A stretch of DNA of 64,000 nt, taken from Nitrospira sp. CR1.2 (GTDB taxonomy: Bacteria; Nitrospirota; Nitrospiria; Nitrospirales; Nitrospiraceae). The position numbers and the translations under genes are program-made. Under the pieces are notes generated by a model. That model was not told the origin of the DNA. It did not search any database and saw nothing but the letters and a program-made list of their open reading frames with translations. How positions within the stretch are numbered: position 1 is the stretch's first letter; each line of letters starts with the position of its first letter. The stretch spans positions 1 to 64,000 of the forward strand of contig WIAG01000005.1 in NCBI GenBank assembly GCA_014055495.1, written 5' to 3'. Of the stretch, positions 1-9,343 are shown in pieces.

Positions 1-1621
1 CCTTCGCCGACTCGTGGGCGCCGGACGACGACTCTTTGGTCACCTTCGCCACGTTTTCGATGTCGCTCGCGATTTGTTGCGTCGCCACCGACTGCTCTTC
101 CGAGGCGACGGCGATCTGCCGGATCATGTCCGCGCTTTCCGAGACCATGCGGACGATCTGCGACAGCGCGTCCCCAGTCTTGTTGACCAGGTCCACCCCA
201 GCCGTGACTTTCTGTGTCCCCTGCTGCATCGACTCGACCGCGCCCCGCGTGTCCTGCTGGATCTGGCGGATCATATCGCCGATTTCCTTGGTGGCTTTGG
301 TCGTCCGCTCCGCCAGCTTCCGGACTTCGTCGGCGACGACTGCGAATCCCCGTCCCTGCTCACCGGCTCTGGCCGCTTCGATGGCGGCGTTCAAGGCCAG
401 CAAGTTGGTCTGGTCGGCAATATCCTCGATCGTTCGCACAATCTCGCCGATCTGGTCGGACGACTTGCCGAGATCGGAGATAATCGTCGCCGAGCTCGAC
501 ACCGCTTCGGACAACTGCTGCATCCCGGAGATGGTGCTGGTGACCACGGTGCCGCCCTCTTGCGCGGTTTTCACCGTCTCTTGCGCCAGCCCGGCCGCTT
601 TGCCCGAGTTCTGCGCCACCTGGCCGACGGTCGCATTCATCTCCTCTACCGCTGCCGCCGTCTGAGAGGCCCGCGACGTCAAGGTATCGGTCCCTTTCGA
701 GATTTCTTCGGCCGTGGCCGACAGCTCCACCGAGGCAGACGCCACCTTGTCCGTCACGTGGGCCACTTTCTTGATCATGTTCTGGAGTTTTTCGATGAAC
801 TCGTTGAAATATTTGCCCAACTGCGCGATTTCATCGCTGCCGTCGGCCGGCACACGTTTGGTGAGGTCCCCCTCGCCATTCGCGATATCGCGGGAGATTT
901 CGCTCATCTTCGTCATCGGTTGCAGGATCAGACTTCGAAGCAGCATATAGGTGATGAGCATGAGGAGCATGACGACCGCGACCATCAGTCCACCCGTCTG
1001 CCACATGGACTTTCCGGAGAGCGCGATGGCAGGGCCCATCGGCAGCGACACACTCAACATGCCGAGTGTGTCGCCGACCTGGTTACTGGTGTGGCAGCTT
1101 AGGCAAGCGGCGGTCGTGGCCTTGTCGACGACTGCCCGGCGATATGTCGGCACGCCGTTTACTTCGTCCCGACGCGCATAACTTTCAGCCCCGCTCATGA
1201 TGGCTCGGATGGCCTCAGTCTCGAAATTGTCTTTGGGAACATTCACGGGGTTCAGCGGATTCTGGCTGACCAATCTGGCGCTATACATGCCCGACCTGGA
1301 GGCTTCCTCGCCCATTTCACGCACGGCCGTGGCCGGTACGGGAATCGCGTCCACATTCCCGACATGATCCTTGAGGACTTGAATCTCGGAGCCGGCCTTC
1401 GACTTTTTAATCTTGGCGGCATAGTTGGTGGCGATGTAGGCCCGTCCGATCAGGATCTGTTGCGACAACACCTGGGAGCGTCCGGCAAGCATCGTGTCCA
1501 TCTTCTCTTCTTCTTGCTGGTAGAGCACGAACAGCCCTACGGCCATGGCCAGGCACGCCGCCAGGGACATCGACAGAATGAACTTCGGCCCGATCGACAT
1601 GTGCTTCATCATGCTCCCCAT
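1..1621 (-). CDS. Methyl-accepting chemotaxis protein, 3' end truncated by window; periplasmic DUF3365-like domain with CxxCH heme motif, HAMP, MCP signalling domain
   Basis: Minus-strand reading from ATG at 1619-1621 gives [18 protein letters not shown]..., ...[19 protein letters not shown]..., and the hallmark hairpin-tip sequence [48 protein letters not shown]. Not in the ORF track because it runs off the left edge. Confidence 0.95.
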   Translation of the reverse strand, partial: MGSMMKHMSIGPKFILSMSLAACLAMAVGLFVLYQQEEEKMDTMLAGRSQVLSQQILIGRAYIATNYAAKIKKSKAGSEIQVLKDHVGNVDAIPVPATAVREMGEEASRSGMYSARLVSQNPLNPVNVPKDNFETEAIRAIMSGAESYARRDEVNGVPTYRRAVVDKATTAACLSCHTSNQVGDTLGMLSVSLPMGPAIALSGKSMWQTGGLMVAVVMLLMLITYMLLRSLILQPMTKMSEISRDIANGEGDLTKRVPADGSDEIAQLGKYFNEFIEKLQNMIKKVAHVTDKVASASVELSATAEEISKGTDTLTSRASQTAAAVEEMNATVGQVAQNSGKAAGLAQETVKTAQEGGTVVTSTISGMQQLSEAVSSSATIISDLGKSSDQIGEIVRTIEDIADQTNLLALNAAIEAARAGEQGRGFAVVADEVRKLAERTTKATKEIGDMIRQIQQDTRGAVESMQQGTQKVTAGVDLVNKTGDALSQIVRMVSESADMIRQIAVASEEQSVATQQIASDIENVAKVTKESSSGAHESAK

Positions 1622-1672
1622 AACTTCTCCTCCCACCTGACCACGCGTGAACGGTTGAACTGACGATCCCTG

Positions 1673-2770
1673 TCACACCATGTTTAGGATTTCGCCGACG
1701 ACATTCGAGAGCGACACCACCTTCTCTGCGCAACCTGCCTCGACAACGGCTTTGGGCATGCCGTAGACGACACTCGACGCTTCATCCTGCGCCACGGTTC
1801 GTCCCCCTGCCGCCTTGATGGCCTTCATTCCTTCGAGGCCGTCGTGCCCCATGCCGGTCAGAATCACCCCGATGCTTCGTTCCCCGAATAACGCCGCGAC
1901 AGATTGCAGCATGATGTCGACGGACGGCGCATGGGCATGGTGTTCGACGTTCGGCGAAAGTTTGACCACCGACTTCGTGATGGTCTCTTTCGCGACCCGG
2001 AACTGCATGCCGCCCGGCGCCACCAGCACCCGGCCTGGTATGACTTCGTCGCCGTCCTCCGCCTCCCGAACCTCCAAGGCACAGAGGTTGTTCAGGCGTT
2101 GAGCGAACGGTTTGGTGAAGTTACTCGGCATGTGTTGCACGATGACGATCCCGGCCCGGCAGTCGGCCGGAACCGTCGGGATGATTTCAAAGAGCGCTTG
2201 GGGACCGCCCGTGGAACACCCAATCGCGATAAGTTTTGTGCCGCGCGTCACCGTCACGGATCGACTGCTCAACGCCTTGGATGGACACATCGGGGCTTGG
2301 GCTGTGGCTGCAACTGTCAACTTTTTCAGTTTTCCGGTTGCATATCTGGCGGCCAGCACTTTTGACACCAGTTGTTTCTGGATGTCCACGATCCGCGAGA
2401 CCACACCGTCCAGTTGTTTGGGGATAAAATCGACCGCCCCCCATTCCAATGCCTGAAACGTTTCTTGCGCGCCTTCCACCGTGACGGAACTCACCATGAT
2501 CACCGGGACAGGGTTCTTCGTCATGATCTGCTGGAGTGCTTGCAGCCCCGTCATCCCAGGCATTTCCACGTCCATCGTCACGACGTCGGGTTTTAATTGT
2601 TGCACTTGCTGCACGGCTTCCTCGCCGTTGCGCGCCACTCCCACCACCTGAATCTGCTTTCCCTCTTCCAGCATCGTAGTCAGACTTTTCCGCATGAACG
2701 CGGAATCGTCGACGACCAGAACGCGAACCGGGCTCGCGGGGCTCTGAGACTGTGTTTGTGGTAGTGCCAT
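1673..2770 (-). CDS. cheB: Chemotaxis response regulator protein-glutamate methylesterase CheB
   Basis: 365 aa; N-terminal REC (VLVVDDSAFMRKSL, PDVVTMDVEMPGMTG) and methylesterase domain (IAIGCSTGGPQAL, IVQHMP, ILTGMGHDGLEGM). Confidence 0.97.
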   Translation of the reverse strand: MALPQTQSQSPASPVRVLVVDDSAFMRKSLTTMLEEGKQIQVVGVARNGEEAVQQVQQLKPDVVTMDVEMPGMTGLQALQQIMTKNPVPVIMVSSVTVEGAQETFQALEWGAVDFIPKQLDGVVSRIVDIQKQLVSKVLAARYATGKLKKLTVAATAQAPMCPSKALSSRSVTVTRGTKLIAIGCSTGGPQALFEIIPTVPADCRAGIVIVQHMPSNFTKPFAQRLNNLCALEVREAEDGDEVIPGRVLVAPGGMQFRVAKETITKSVVKLSPNVEHHAHAPSVDIMLQSVAALFGERSIGVILTGMGHDGLEGMKAIKAAGGRTVAQDEASSVVYGMPKAVVEAGCAEKVVSLSNVVGEILNMV

Positions 2771-2852
2771 AGGGCCTTTCCCGATACATCGGCCGTCGAT
2801 GGCAAAAGCTTGAATCGTCTCTTGCTCGGACAGCGACCTTCGGAGCCGGTGC

Positions 2853-3836
2853 TCAGGCTGCGTTTTTCATCTCTTGGTCGATTTCCCGAATATGCAGTGC
2901 CAGTTTCTCGCTCAGCATTTTTGCATCGAACTTGGTGATATAGTCCGTCGCGCCGACGGTTCGTCCCTTCTCCATGTTGCAGGCCCCAGTCAGGGAGGAG
3001 TGCAGCATCACCGGCAGGTGCGCCAGCCTCGGATCGGCACGGATGTGCTTCGTCAAGGTGAATCCATCCATCTCCGGCATCTCAATATCGCTGAGGATGC
3101 ACTGGATTTGATCGACTTTCGCCTTCCCCTCGGCGGTGGCCTGATCGGCGAGGGCCTGCAGCTTCTGCCAGGCTTCTCCGCCGGTCGTGGCGATCACATA
3201 CGACATGGAGAGACGGTCGAGCGCTTTACGAATCTGCATTCGGGCCACGGACGAATCGTCCGCGAACAAGACACACTTCGAACGCAGTTGCGGCGCAATC
3301 GTCATGCTGGCAAAGACATCGTCGTCCGTGCGAGGGCAGATATCGTTCAAGACCTTTTCCACATCGAGGATCAGGACCATGCGACCGTCGTCCAGCATCG
3401 TCACCGCGGTCACGGCACCCTTGTTGTTTTCCCTGACGATGGCCGGCGGCGTCTTGATGGCCGACCAGGAGAACCGGATGATTCGATCGACACCCGCCAC
3501 CAGGAAGCCTTGCAAGCTCCCGTTGTATTCGGAGACGATCAGATACGGATTCGACCCAGCCCCACTGTCTGCCTGTCCATCATGCTCCGTTCCTAGACCA
3601 AGGCTGCGTTTGAGTCCCACGACCGGCACCATGATGCCTCGGATATTGGCCATACCCACGATGCGGCTGTCGGCCTCCGGAATCTGAGTCAGTTCCGGGA
3701 GCTTCATCACCTCGCGCACCTTGAAAACGTTGATCCCGAAGATTTCGTTCGTACCCAACTTGAAGAGCAAGAGCTCCATTTGGTTCGCGCCGGCCAGCCT
3801 GGTCCGGGCATCGATTTCATTGATCAGTGTGGACAT
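2853..3836 (-). CDS. cheV: CheV-type chemotaxis coupling protein (CheW domain + REC)
   Basis: 327 aa; CheW-like N-terminus (LLLFKLGTNEIFGINVFKVREVMKLPELTQIP) and C-terminal receiver (LSDIEMPEMDGFTLTKHIRADPRL). Confidence 0.93.
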   Translation of the reverse strand: MSTLINEIDARTRLAGANQMELLLFKLGTNEIFGINVFKVREVMKLPELTQIPEADSRIVGMANIRGIMVPVVGLKRSLGLGTEHDGQADSGAGSNPYLIVSEYNGSLQGFLVAGVDRIIRFSWSAIKTPPAIVRENNKGAVTAVTMLDDGRMVLILDVEKVLNDICPRTDDDVFASMTIAPQLRSKCVLFADDSSVARMQIRKALDRLSMSYVIATTGGEAWQKLQALADQATAEGKAKVDQIQCILSDIEMPEMDGFTLTKHIRADPRLAHLPVMLHSSLTGACNMEKGRTVGATDYITKFDAKMLSEKLALHIREIDQEMKNAA

Positions 3837-3929
3837 ACTTCCTCCGATCTCGCGCGTCGCGGTATCTCTGACACGTTAGTGCGCCGCCGATGATTCCCTG
3901 TGTGAAACGAACTCCTACGCCATGCATTT

Positions 3930-5822
3930 TCAGGCAGCGATGCCCGGGTTGTGCCAGGCCTGCGCGTTCTGCACCAATTCCGACGTATCCAAGATGAGCA
4001 CCACCTTGCCTTCACCGGTGATCGTGGCCCCGGACACACCCTTGACGGTCTCCAGGTAATCCCAGATCGACTTGATCACCACTTCTTCCTGCGAACGCAG
4101 TTCGTCGACGACCACGCCGATACGGCGATCGCCCAGCGCGGCTACCACGACGTAGAATCGCTCCCGCTCTGCATCCGTCGGAATATCGAACTCCTGCGCC
4201 AAACGGATGAGCGGCAGGACGCGGTCCCGCAAGTGCAACACTTCCCGGCCGTTGATGGTCTTGATGTCGGTGCGGGAGATCCGTACCGCTTCGATCACGG
4301 TGCTCAACGGGATGGCAAAGATCGATTTTTCAACCTCAACCATCAAGGCCTGGATGATGGCGATGGTCAGCGGCAACTTGATGATGATCTGGCTGCCTTT
4401 TCCCGGTTCCGATTCCAACTCCACGCTTCCGTTGATCTTGCGAATGTTGGTGCGCACGACATCCATGCCGACGCCGCGCCCTGACACATCGGTGACCTGC
4501 TCGGCCGTGCTGAATCCCGGCAAAAAAATGAGATTCAGCATTTCACGATGTTCCATGGTCGCAAGTTCGGCCTCGCTGACCAGGCCTTTGCTCAAGGCCT
4601 TGGCTTTGATCTTCTCGACTTGAATGCCGCGCCCGTCGTCGTTGATGCGAATGACGATGCTGTTGCCTTCCTGACTGGCGGAAATGGTCAGTTGGCCTTC
4701 GGCCGGTTTGCCCTTCGCCTGGCGCTCAGCCGGCGTTTCAATCCCGTGGTCGATGGCATTGCGCACAAGGTGCACCAGCGGATCGCCGATTTCGTCCGCC
4801 ACGGACTTATCGAGTTCTGTCTCCTCACCATCCATCGCGAGATGGACCTGTTTATTCAGTTTCTGAGAGAGATCGCGCACCATGCGGGGCAACTTGGCAA
4901 ACACCTTCTTGATGGGCAGCATCCGGGTCTTCATGACGGCCAACTGTAAGTCGGTCGTCACCAGGTTGAGCTGCGCGAGGGTTTCGCTGAGGACTCGGAC
5001 CTGAGGATCCGACTCATGCTGCTGTTCCAGCTGAGTGCCGATCTTGATGAGACGATTACGTCCCAACACCAACTCACCGACGAGATTCATCACACCGTCC
5101 AACCGCTTGGTTTCCACCCGAATCGTAGCGTCTTCTTCGGCCGGCTTCGTCTGCTTTTCCTGCTTGTGCAGCGCTTGATCCAGCGCGCGCTCAGTGATGG
5201 CCTTCGCCTGAAGCAAGATCTCGCCTAACGGCGTCTTGGGTTCTGCTTGATGCTGCTGCGCCGTCAATGCATCGAACACCTGTTCTTTCGACGCCAACCC
5301 GTCATTGACGAGAATCTCGCCGATCGTCTGTGGAGGAGGAGCAGGAACGTCGTCAGGAGCCGTCGACGCGGCTGCCTGTGCGTGTGGCGCCGCTGTGGTC
5401 GCAACCGGTGCCGCCGGCGCAGGCTCGGCATGGTTTCCGTTCAGGATATCGTCGAGTTTTGCGGAGATGGCACTGGTCGGCACGTGACTGTCCGTTCCGG
5501 AGTCTTTAATGTCGGCCATGATGGCCTTGATGACGTCGACGGTTTCGAGGATGACGCTGATGATCGAGGGGCTGACCGCCATTTCCGCCTGCCGAAGCTT
5601 GTTCAGGATATTTTCCCCTCGATGGGCGACGTCGACCAAATGGTTGAACCCGAGAAATCCTGCCGACCCTTTCATGCTATGCATCGCACGAAAGATTTCA
5701 TTCAGTAGGTCGGTGTTGCCGGGATCGGCCTCCAGGGTGACAAACCGCTGATCGAGGACCTCGAGCATCTCGTTCGACTCGGTCAGAAAATCGTTGAGTA
5801 TTTCCTGCATTTCATCGCTCAT
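3930..5822 (-). CDS. cheA: Chemotaxis histidine kinase CheA
   Basis: 630 aa; HPt (FRAMHSMKGSAGFLG), dimerisation/HATPase (LVRNAIDHGIETPAERQAKGK, GRGVGMDVVRTNI) and CheW-like C-terminus. Confidence 0.97.
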   Translation of the reverse strand: MSDEMQEILNDFLTESNEMLEVLDQRFVTLEADPGNTDLLNEIFRAMHSMKGSAGFLGFNHLVDVAHRGENILNKLRQAEMAVSPSIISVILETVDVIKAIMADIKDSGTDSHVPTSAISAKLDDILNGNHAEPAPAAPVATTAAPHAQAAASTAPDDVPAPPPQTIGEILVNDGLASKEQVFDALTAQQHQAEPKTPLGEILLQAKAITERALDQALHKQEKQTKPAEEDATIRVETKRLDGVMNLVGELVLGRNRLIKIGTQLEQQHESDPQVRVLSETLAQLNLVTTDLQLAVMKTRMLPIKKVFAKLPRMVRDLSQKLNKQVHLAMDGEETELDKSVADEIGDPLVHLVRNAIDHGIETPAERQAKGKPAEGQLTISASQEGNSIVIRINDDGRGIQVEKIKAKALSKGLVSEAELATMEHREMLNLIFLPGFSTAEQVTDVSGRGVGMDVVRTNIRKINGSVELESEPGKGSQIIIKLPLTIAIIQALMVEVEKSIFAIPLSTVIEAVRISRTDIKTINGREVLHLRDRVLPLIRLAQEFDIPTDAERERFYVVVAALGDRRIGVVVDELRSQEEVVIKSIWDYLETVKGVSGATITGEGKVVLILDTSELVQNAQAWHNPGIAA

Positions 5823-5830
5823 AGCCCACC

Positions 5831-6493
5831 TCAGTTAAAACCGAATTGCTTCAAAATTTCGTCGGCGAGATCCTGATCCATCGATGTATTTTTGGTCGCT
5901 TCCAACTGCTTCAGCATTTGACTGGCCTTGCTCTGATCGGGCTTCGCAGTCTGTTTTTGATAGGGACCGAAAACCACCACAAGTTGAAGCAGCTTGTGTT
6001 CGACTTCATCCAAAATCGTCACGAGTTTGTTGACGCTCTGCGCCACCAGGTCCTGGAACGACAGGGCCGTCATGATGTCGAGCAATCGTTTGTCGTCCTG
6101 TCCGAGCATCTGTCCCAATGCCGCCATCTGTTGTATGAGCGCGGGGGAAGCCTTCGCCTGCTGCAGCGTCTGCGCCATGTCCTTCAGCATCTTGCTGATC
6201 TGGGCATGGTTGTCCTGGATGGCCTCCACTTCAAGCATGACCCTGTGTGTGCCCTGCTCAGTCTGGGCTTTCAGATTCAGCAGATGACTCTGTGCTTGCG
6301 GCAGCTGTTGCGTCGATGCATTAACCGGAGCGCTGAATTCGGAGAGCGTCTTCATCGTGGTATCGATGAATCGTGCCAGCTCTCCAAGTTCTTCATAGAG
6401 TTTTGTGTCGGGCGCTTTGTCCTCCTGATCATCCTCATCCACCGCTTCTTGCGCTTTCGGAGTCACGCGTGGTTGTGCCATCGTCGTCCTCAC
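5831..6493 (-). CDS. cheZ: CheZ-like CheY-P phosphatase
   Basis: 220 aa helical protein with the CheZ-like segment LLDIMTALSFQDLVAQSVNKLVTILDEVEHKLL and C-terminal DLADEILKQFGFN; between cheA and cheY. Confidence 0.85.
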   Translation of the reverse strand: MRTTMAQPRVTPKAQEAVDEDDQEDKAPDTKLYEELGELARFIDTTMKTLSEFSAPVNASTQQLPQAQSHLLNLKAQTEQGTHRVMLEVEAIQDNHAQISKMLKDMAQTLQQAKASPALIQQMAALGQMLGQDDKRLLDIMTALSFQDLVAQSVNKLVTILDEVEHKLLQLVVVFGPYQKQTAKPDQSKASQMLKQLEATKNTSMDQDLADEILKQFGFN

Positions 6494-6507
6494 CGGTTAA
6501 GAGCCGA

Positions 6508-6888
6508 TTACTTGAAGATCTTGTTGATTTTGTCTTGCATCGTCTCTGCGGTGAACGGCTTGACGACGTAGTTGCTCACACCGGCCTGAACGGCCTCCAT
6601 GAGATTTTCCTTCTGCGCCTCGGCGGTGACCATCAGCACGGGGATCTTTTTCAATTTCTCGTCGGCGCGAATGGCCCGGAGCATGTCGATACCCATCATC
6701 ACGGGCATGTTCCAGTCGGACACGACGAACCCATAGGTGTCGGCTTTCAACTTCGTCAACGCTTCCTGGCCGTTTTCGGCTTCTTCCAGGTTATTGAATC
6801 CCAGTTGTTTTAGGATGTTCTTGACGATGCGTCGCATCGTGGACATGTCATCGACGACAAGAATTTTCATATTTGGATCGGCTGGCAT
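6508..6888 (-). CDS. cheY: Chemotaxis response regulator CheY
   Basis: 126 aa single REC domain: [37 protein letters not shown]...[22 protein letters not shown]...VTAEA...[16 protein letters not shown]. Confidence 0.97.
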   Translation of the reverse strand: MPADPNMKILVVDDMSTMRRIVKNILKQLGFNNLEEAENGQEALTKLKADTYGFVVSDWNMPVMMGIDMLRAIRADEKLKKIPVLMVTAEAQKENLMEAVQAGVSNYVVKPFTAETMQDKINKIFK

Positions 6889-6900
6889 GCGGTATCCTCC

Positions 6901-7764
6901 TTACTGTTTCTCGTGAATCACTGATCGGCCTGCGTGAATGGTTTTGAACAGCCCGGCGGTGTCGTGGAGCGTTTCCGAAAACCCGATCATCAGATACCCC
7001 TTCGGGCGCAATGCATCTCGAAGGTCCGCCACGATCTGTGCCTTGGCTTTCTCGTCGAAGTAGATCAGGCAATTTCGACAGAAGATGATGTCGATGCCGC
7101 GGATGAGCTTGAGTCGTGGACGATCGTAGAGGTTCACGTTCATGAAGCGCACCAAGTCCTTCACCTGCGGCACCAGCGTCTGCTCTTCCTTTTTTCCGGT
7201 GAAGTACCGCGCCAGCATGGCCGGCGGAACCTTGCGGAGGGAATGAGAGCCATAGGTCGCGCTTCGAGCGACGTTCAATACGTTCTCGCTGATGTCCGTC
7301 GCGAGGATATCGATCGTCCACCCGGACAGCGGCGGGTAGTCCTTGAGCAGCATAGCCAGCGTATACGGCTCATCCCCCGTCGAGCAGGCGGCGCTCCAGA
7401 TGCGAATCTGTTTGGTGCCCGCGTTCGCTTTCATGACTTCCGGGATCATGACTTTCATGAAGCTGTCCAATTGTGCTTCGTCGCGGAAGAAGTACGTCTC
7501 ATTGGTCGTGATCACGATATAGAGCTCGGTGACTTCGCGGTCGCGGTAGGCGTCGAATCGCAGAAAGTTGAGGTAATTTTCGAACGTCTGACAGCGACAG
7601 GCGTGCAAACGCGGCAGCAGCCGGCTCTCGAGGAGGTACGTTTTATTGTCCTGAAAATAGATGCCGGTCTTCTCGTAGATGAGATCCCGCAATTGTTTGA
7701 AGGTGTCGGGACTCAGCTTCGGCGCAGGCGCGTCCGTCTTTCTCACTGCATTGCTCTCAGCCAT
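6901..7764 (-). CDS. cheR: Chemotaxis protein methyltransferase CheR
   Basis: 287 aa; TNETYFFRDEAQLDSF, RIWSAACSTGDEPYTLAMLL, DIIFCRNCLIYFD. Confidence 0.97.
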   Translation of the reverse strand: MAESNAVRKTDAPAPKLSPDTFKQLRDLIYEKTGIYFQDNKTYLLESRLLPRLHACRCQTFENYLNFLRFDAYRDREVTELYIVITTNETYFFRDEAQLDSFMKVMIPEVMKANAGTKQIRIWSAACSTGDEPYTLAMLLKDYPPLSGWTIDILATDISENVLNVARSATYGSHSLRKVPPAMLARYFTGKKEEQTLVPQVKDLVRFMNVNLYDRPRLKLIRGIDIIFCRNCLIYFDEKAKAQIVADLRDALRPKGYLMIGFSETLHDTAGLFKTIHAGRSVIHEKQ

Positions 7765-7875
7765 TGATGACCTCGTGTGGGCCGTGCGTCGTCATCGGTC
7801 GATCCGCCAGGGTCGGACCGGACCGGTGTTCGGAATCGACTTCCGCATGCCGGACCGTCTCTCTCCGAGGGGAGA

Positions 7876-8106
7876 TCAGTTGTGCTGGGTCCGGCCGTGC
7901 ATCCATTCGTGAATGTCGCGCTGGAGAAACCGCCAATGCTTCCCGATTTTCGAAGCCGGCAGGTCCCCCAAACGCGCGAGCTTGTACACCGTGGATTTCG
8001 GTACGCGGAGGAACCGCGCGACCTCCGAAACGGTGAGAATCTCGCTCTCCGAAGGCGACACACTGTCGAGGCTTATTCTGGCCGTAGTCGCGATAGCATC
8101 GTTCAT
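7876..8106 (-). CDS. Excisionase/MerR-type helix-turn-helix DNA-binding protein
   Basis: MNDAIATTARISLDSVSPSESEILTVSEVARFLRVPKSTVYKLARLGDLPASKIGKHWRFLQRDIHEWMHGRTQHN; start placed at internal ATG (8104-8106) of ORF 7876..8325 because the upstream part lacks family similarity and contains a promoter-like motif. Confidence 0.75.
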   Translation of the reverse strand: MNDAIATTARISLDSVSPSESEILTVSEVARFLRVPKSTVYKLARLGDLPASKIGKHWRFLQRDIHEWMHGRTQHN

Positions 8107-8116
8107 AACGGATATG

Positions 8117-8144
8117 GTATCGGTGTGCGCCGTCTCAAACTTTA
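8117..8144 (-). promoter_or_regulatory. Putative sigma-28 (FliA) promoter for HTH-cheRYZAVB-mcp operon
   Basis: Minus strand TAAAGTTT-N12-ACCGATAC; -35 is a perfect match to TAAAGTTT. Confidence 0.65.
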
Positions 8145-8239
8145 GTTGCCGGTTTCTGTCGGACAATAGGAACGCTCGGCGACCAGCTTGAGCGTGGTTT
8201 CCCAGCGCCCAGGCAGCGAGGGCGCCAGCAGGCGGGCTC

Positions 8240-9073
8240 TTATCGGCTCGTCTCCGTATTCCGGTTCTTCTGTATCGACGCCGATGCGCCAGGGCCACGG
8301 ACTCGGCGTACCTGTTCGGCTGCATCCAGCTGTCCGGCCAAGGTCAGAGCTCCGGCGAGATTCCGGGTTAAGCGTGGATGGTCGGGCGCATGGGCGTTAC
8401 CGAGGCGAAAACTGGCAATTGCGTCTTCGTAGCGACCCAATGCGACATAGGTTTGACCGAGGTTGTTGAGCAGGCCGGGATGCTCAGGCTTGAGGAAACA
8501 GGCGGTGTGGAAGGCGGCCAGCGCATCGGGATACCGTTCGTGCGCATAGGCGACAATGCCCAGCCACGCGTAGGCTCGCCAATCTTGCGGATTCAACACG
8601 ATGGCTCGGCGAAACGCTTGCTCGGCCTCTTCCCATCGGCCAAGACTTGCCAAGGAGCGCCCTTCCCCGTCCAATGCCGCAGCCGACGTCGGATTCTCGT
8701 CGGCCATGGCCGTGAATTCCAGGAGCGCATCCTCCGCCAATCTCTTCTTGAGAAACAGGATGCCGCGCTTCTCTCGGACACGTGCTCGAGCCGGATCGAG
8801 TCGCAACGCCTTTCCGTATTGCGCCATCGCCACCGTTAAATTACCCGCGGCCACGGAGTGATCGGCCAGATGTTCATATTCATCGGCCGTGAGTGAGGAG
8901 GATGCCGGCATGGACTCATCCGCCGACCTGGGCGATTCAGTCGGAACACCGATCCGGTCCGCGGTGGGGTGATGATGGTTCCACGGCGGAGGCACGTGCC
9001 CTCCGCACCCGTACACCGCCCCGCTCAGTGCCACGACGAAATACCATCTCGGATAACGCAGTGTATTCATCAT
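8240..9073 (-). CDS. tadD: TadD-like TPR lipoprotein of Tad/Flp pilus system
   Basis: 277 aa; lipoprotein-like N-terminus (FVVALSGAVYGCGG) followed by TPRs (AMAQYGKALRLDPARARVREKRG..., AEQAFRRAIVLNPQDWRAYAWLG..., AIASFRLGNAHAPDHPRLTRNLAGAL); next to tadC. Confidence 0.8.
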   Translation of the reverse strand: MMNTLRYPRWYFVVALSGAVYGCGGHVPPPWNHHHPTADRIGVPTESPRSADESMPASSSLTADEYEHLADHSVAAGNLTVAMAQYGKALRLDPARARVREKRGILFLKKRLAEDALLEFTAMADENPTSAAALDGEGRSLASLGRWEEAEQAFRRAIVLNPQDWRAYAWLGIVAYAHERYPDALAAFHTACFLKPEHPGLLNNLGQTYVALGRYEDAIASFRLGNAHAPDHPRLTRNLAGALTLAGQLDAAEQVRRVRGPGASASIQKNRNTETSR

Positions 9074-9078
9074 GATCG

Positions 9079-9105
9079 TTATCGGCGGCCGAGTCCAAGA
9101 CTTAA
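9079..9105 (-). promoter_or_regulatory. Putative sigma-28 (FliA) promoter immediately upstream of tadD
   Basis: Minus strand TTAAGTCT-N11-GCCGATAA; -10 is a perfect match to consensus. Confidence 0.7.
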
Positions 9106-9343
9106 CCCAGACATTTCATGCGCACTTCTACTGCCTTCGCTTGTTCCCTGGTATGACGAGCCTTTGCCGAGAAGCTCGCCCATCAGGTCCGGCCGGCTCA
9201 CCGCATTGCCCTTGTCCGCACGCATGGCTCGACTTCTTCGTCGAGCCGCCGATCTCGCCAAGTGACTGGGCGATTTCGCGACGAGTCGTCCTGAATAATG
9301 CGGGCTAAGACATCGGAGTATTGTGAAGGATGTGCGTCCCCGA

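Noticed and set aside
14-1102. 362-aa plus-strand ORF
   Set aside because: Antisense shadow of the MCP; Arg/His/Asp-rich low-complexity translation typical of reverse-frame reading of high-GC genes.
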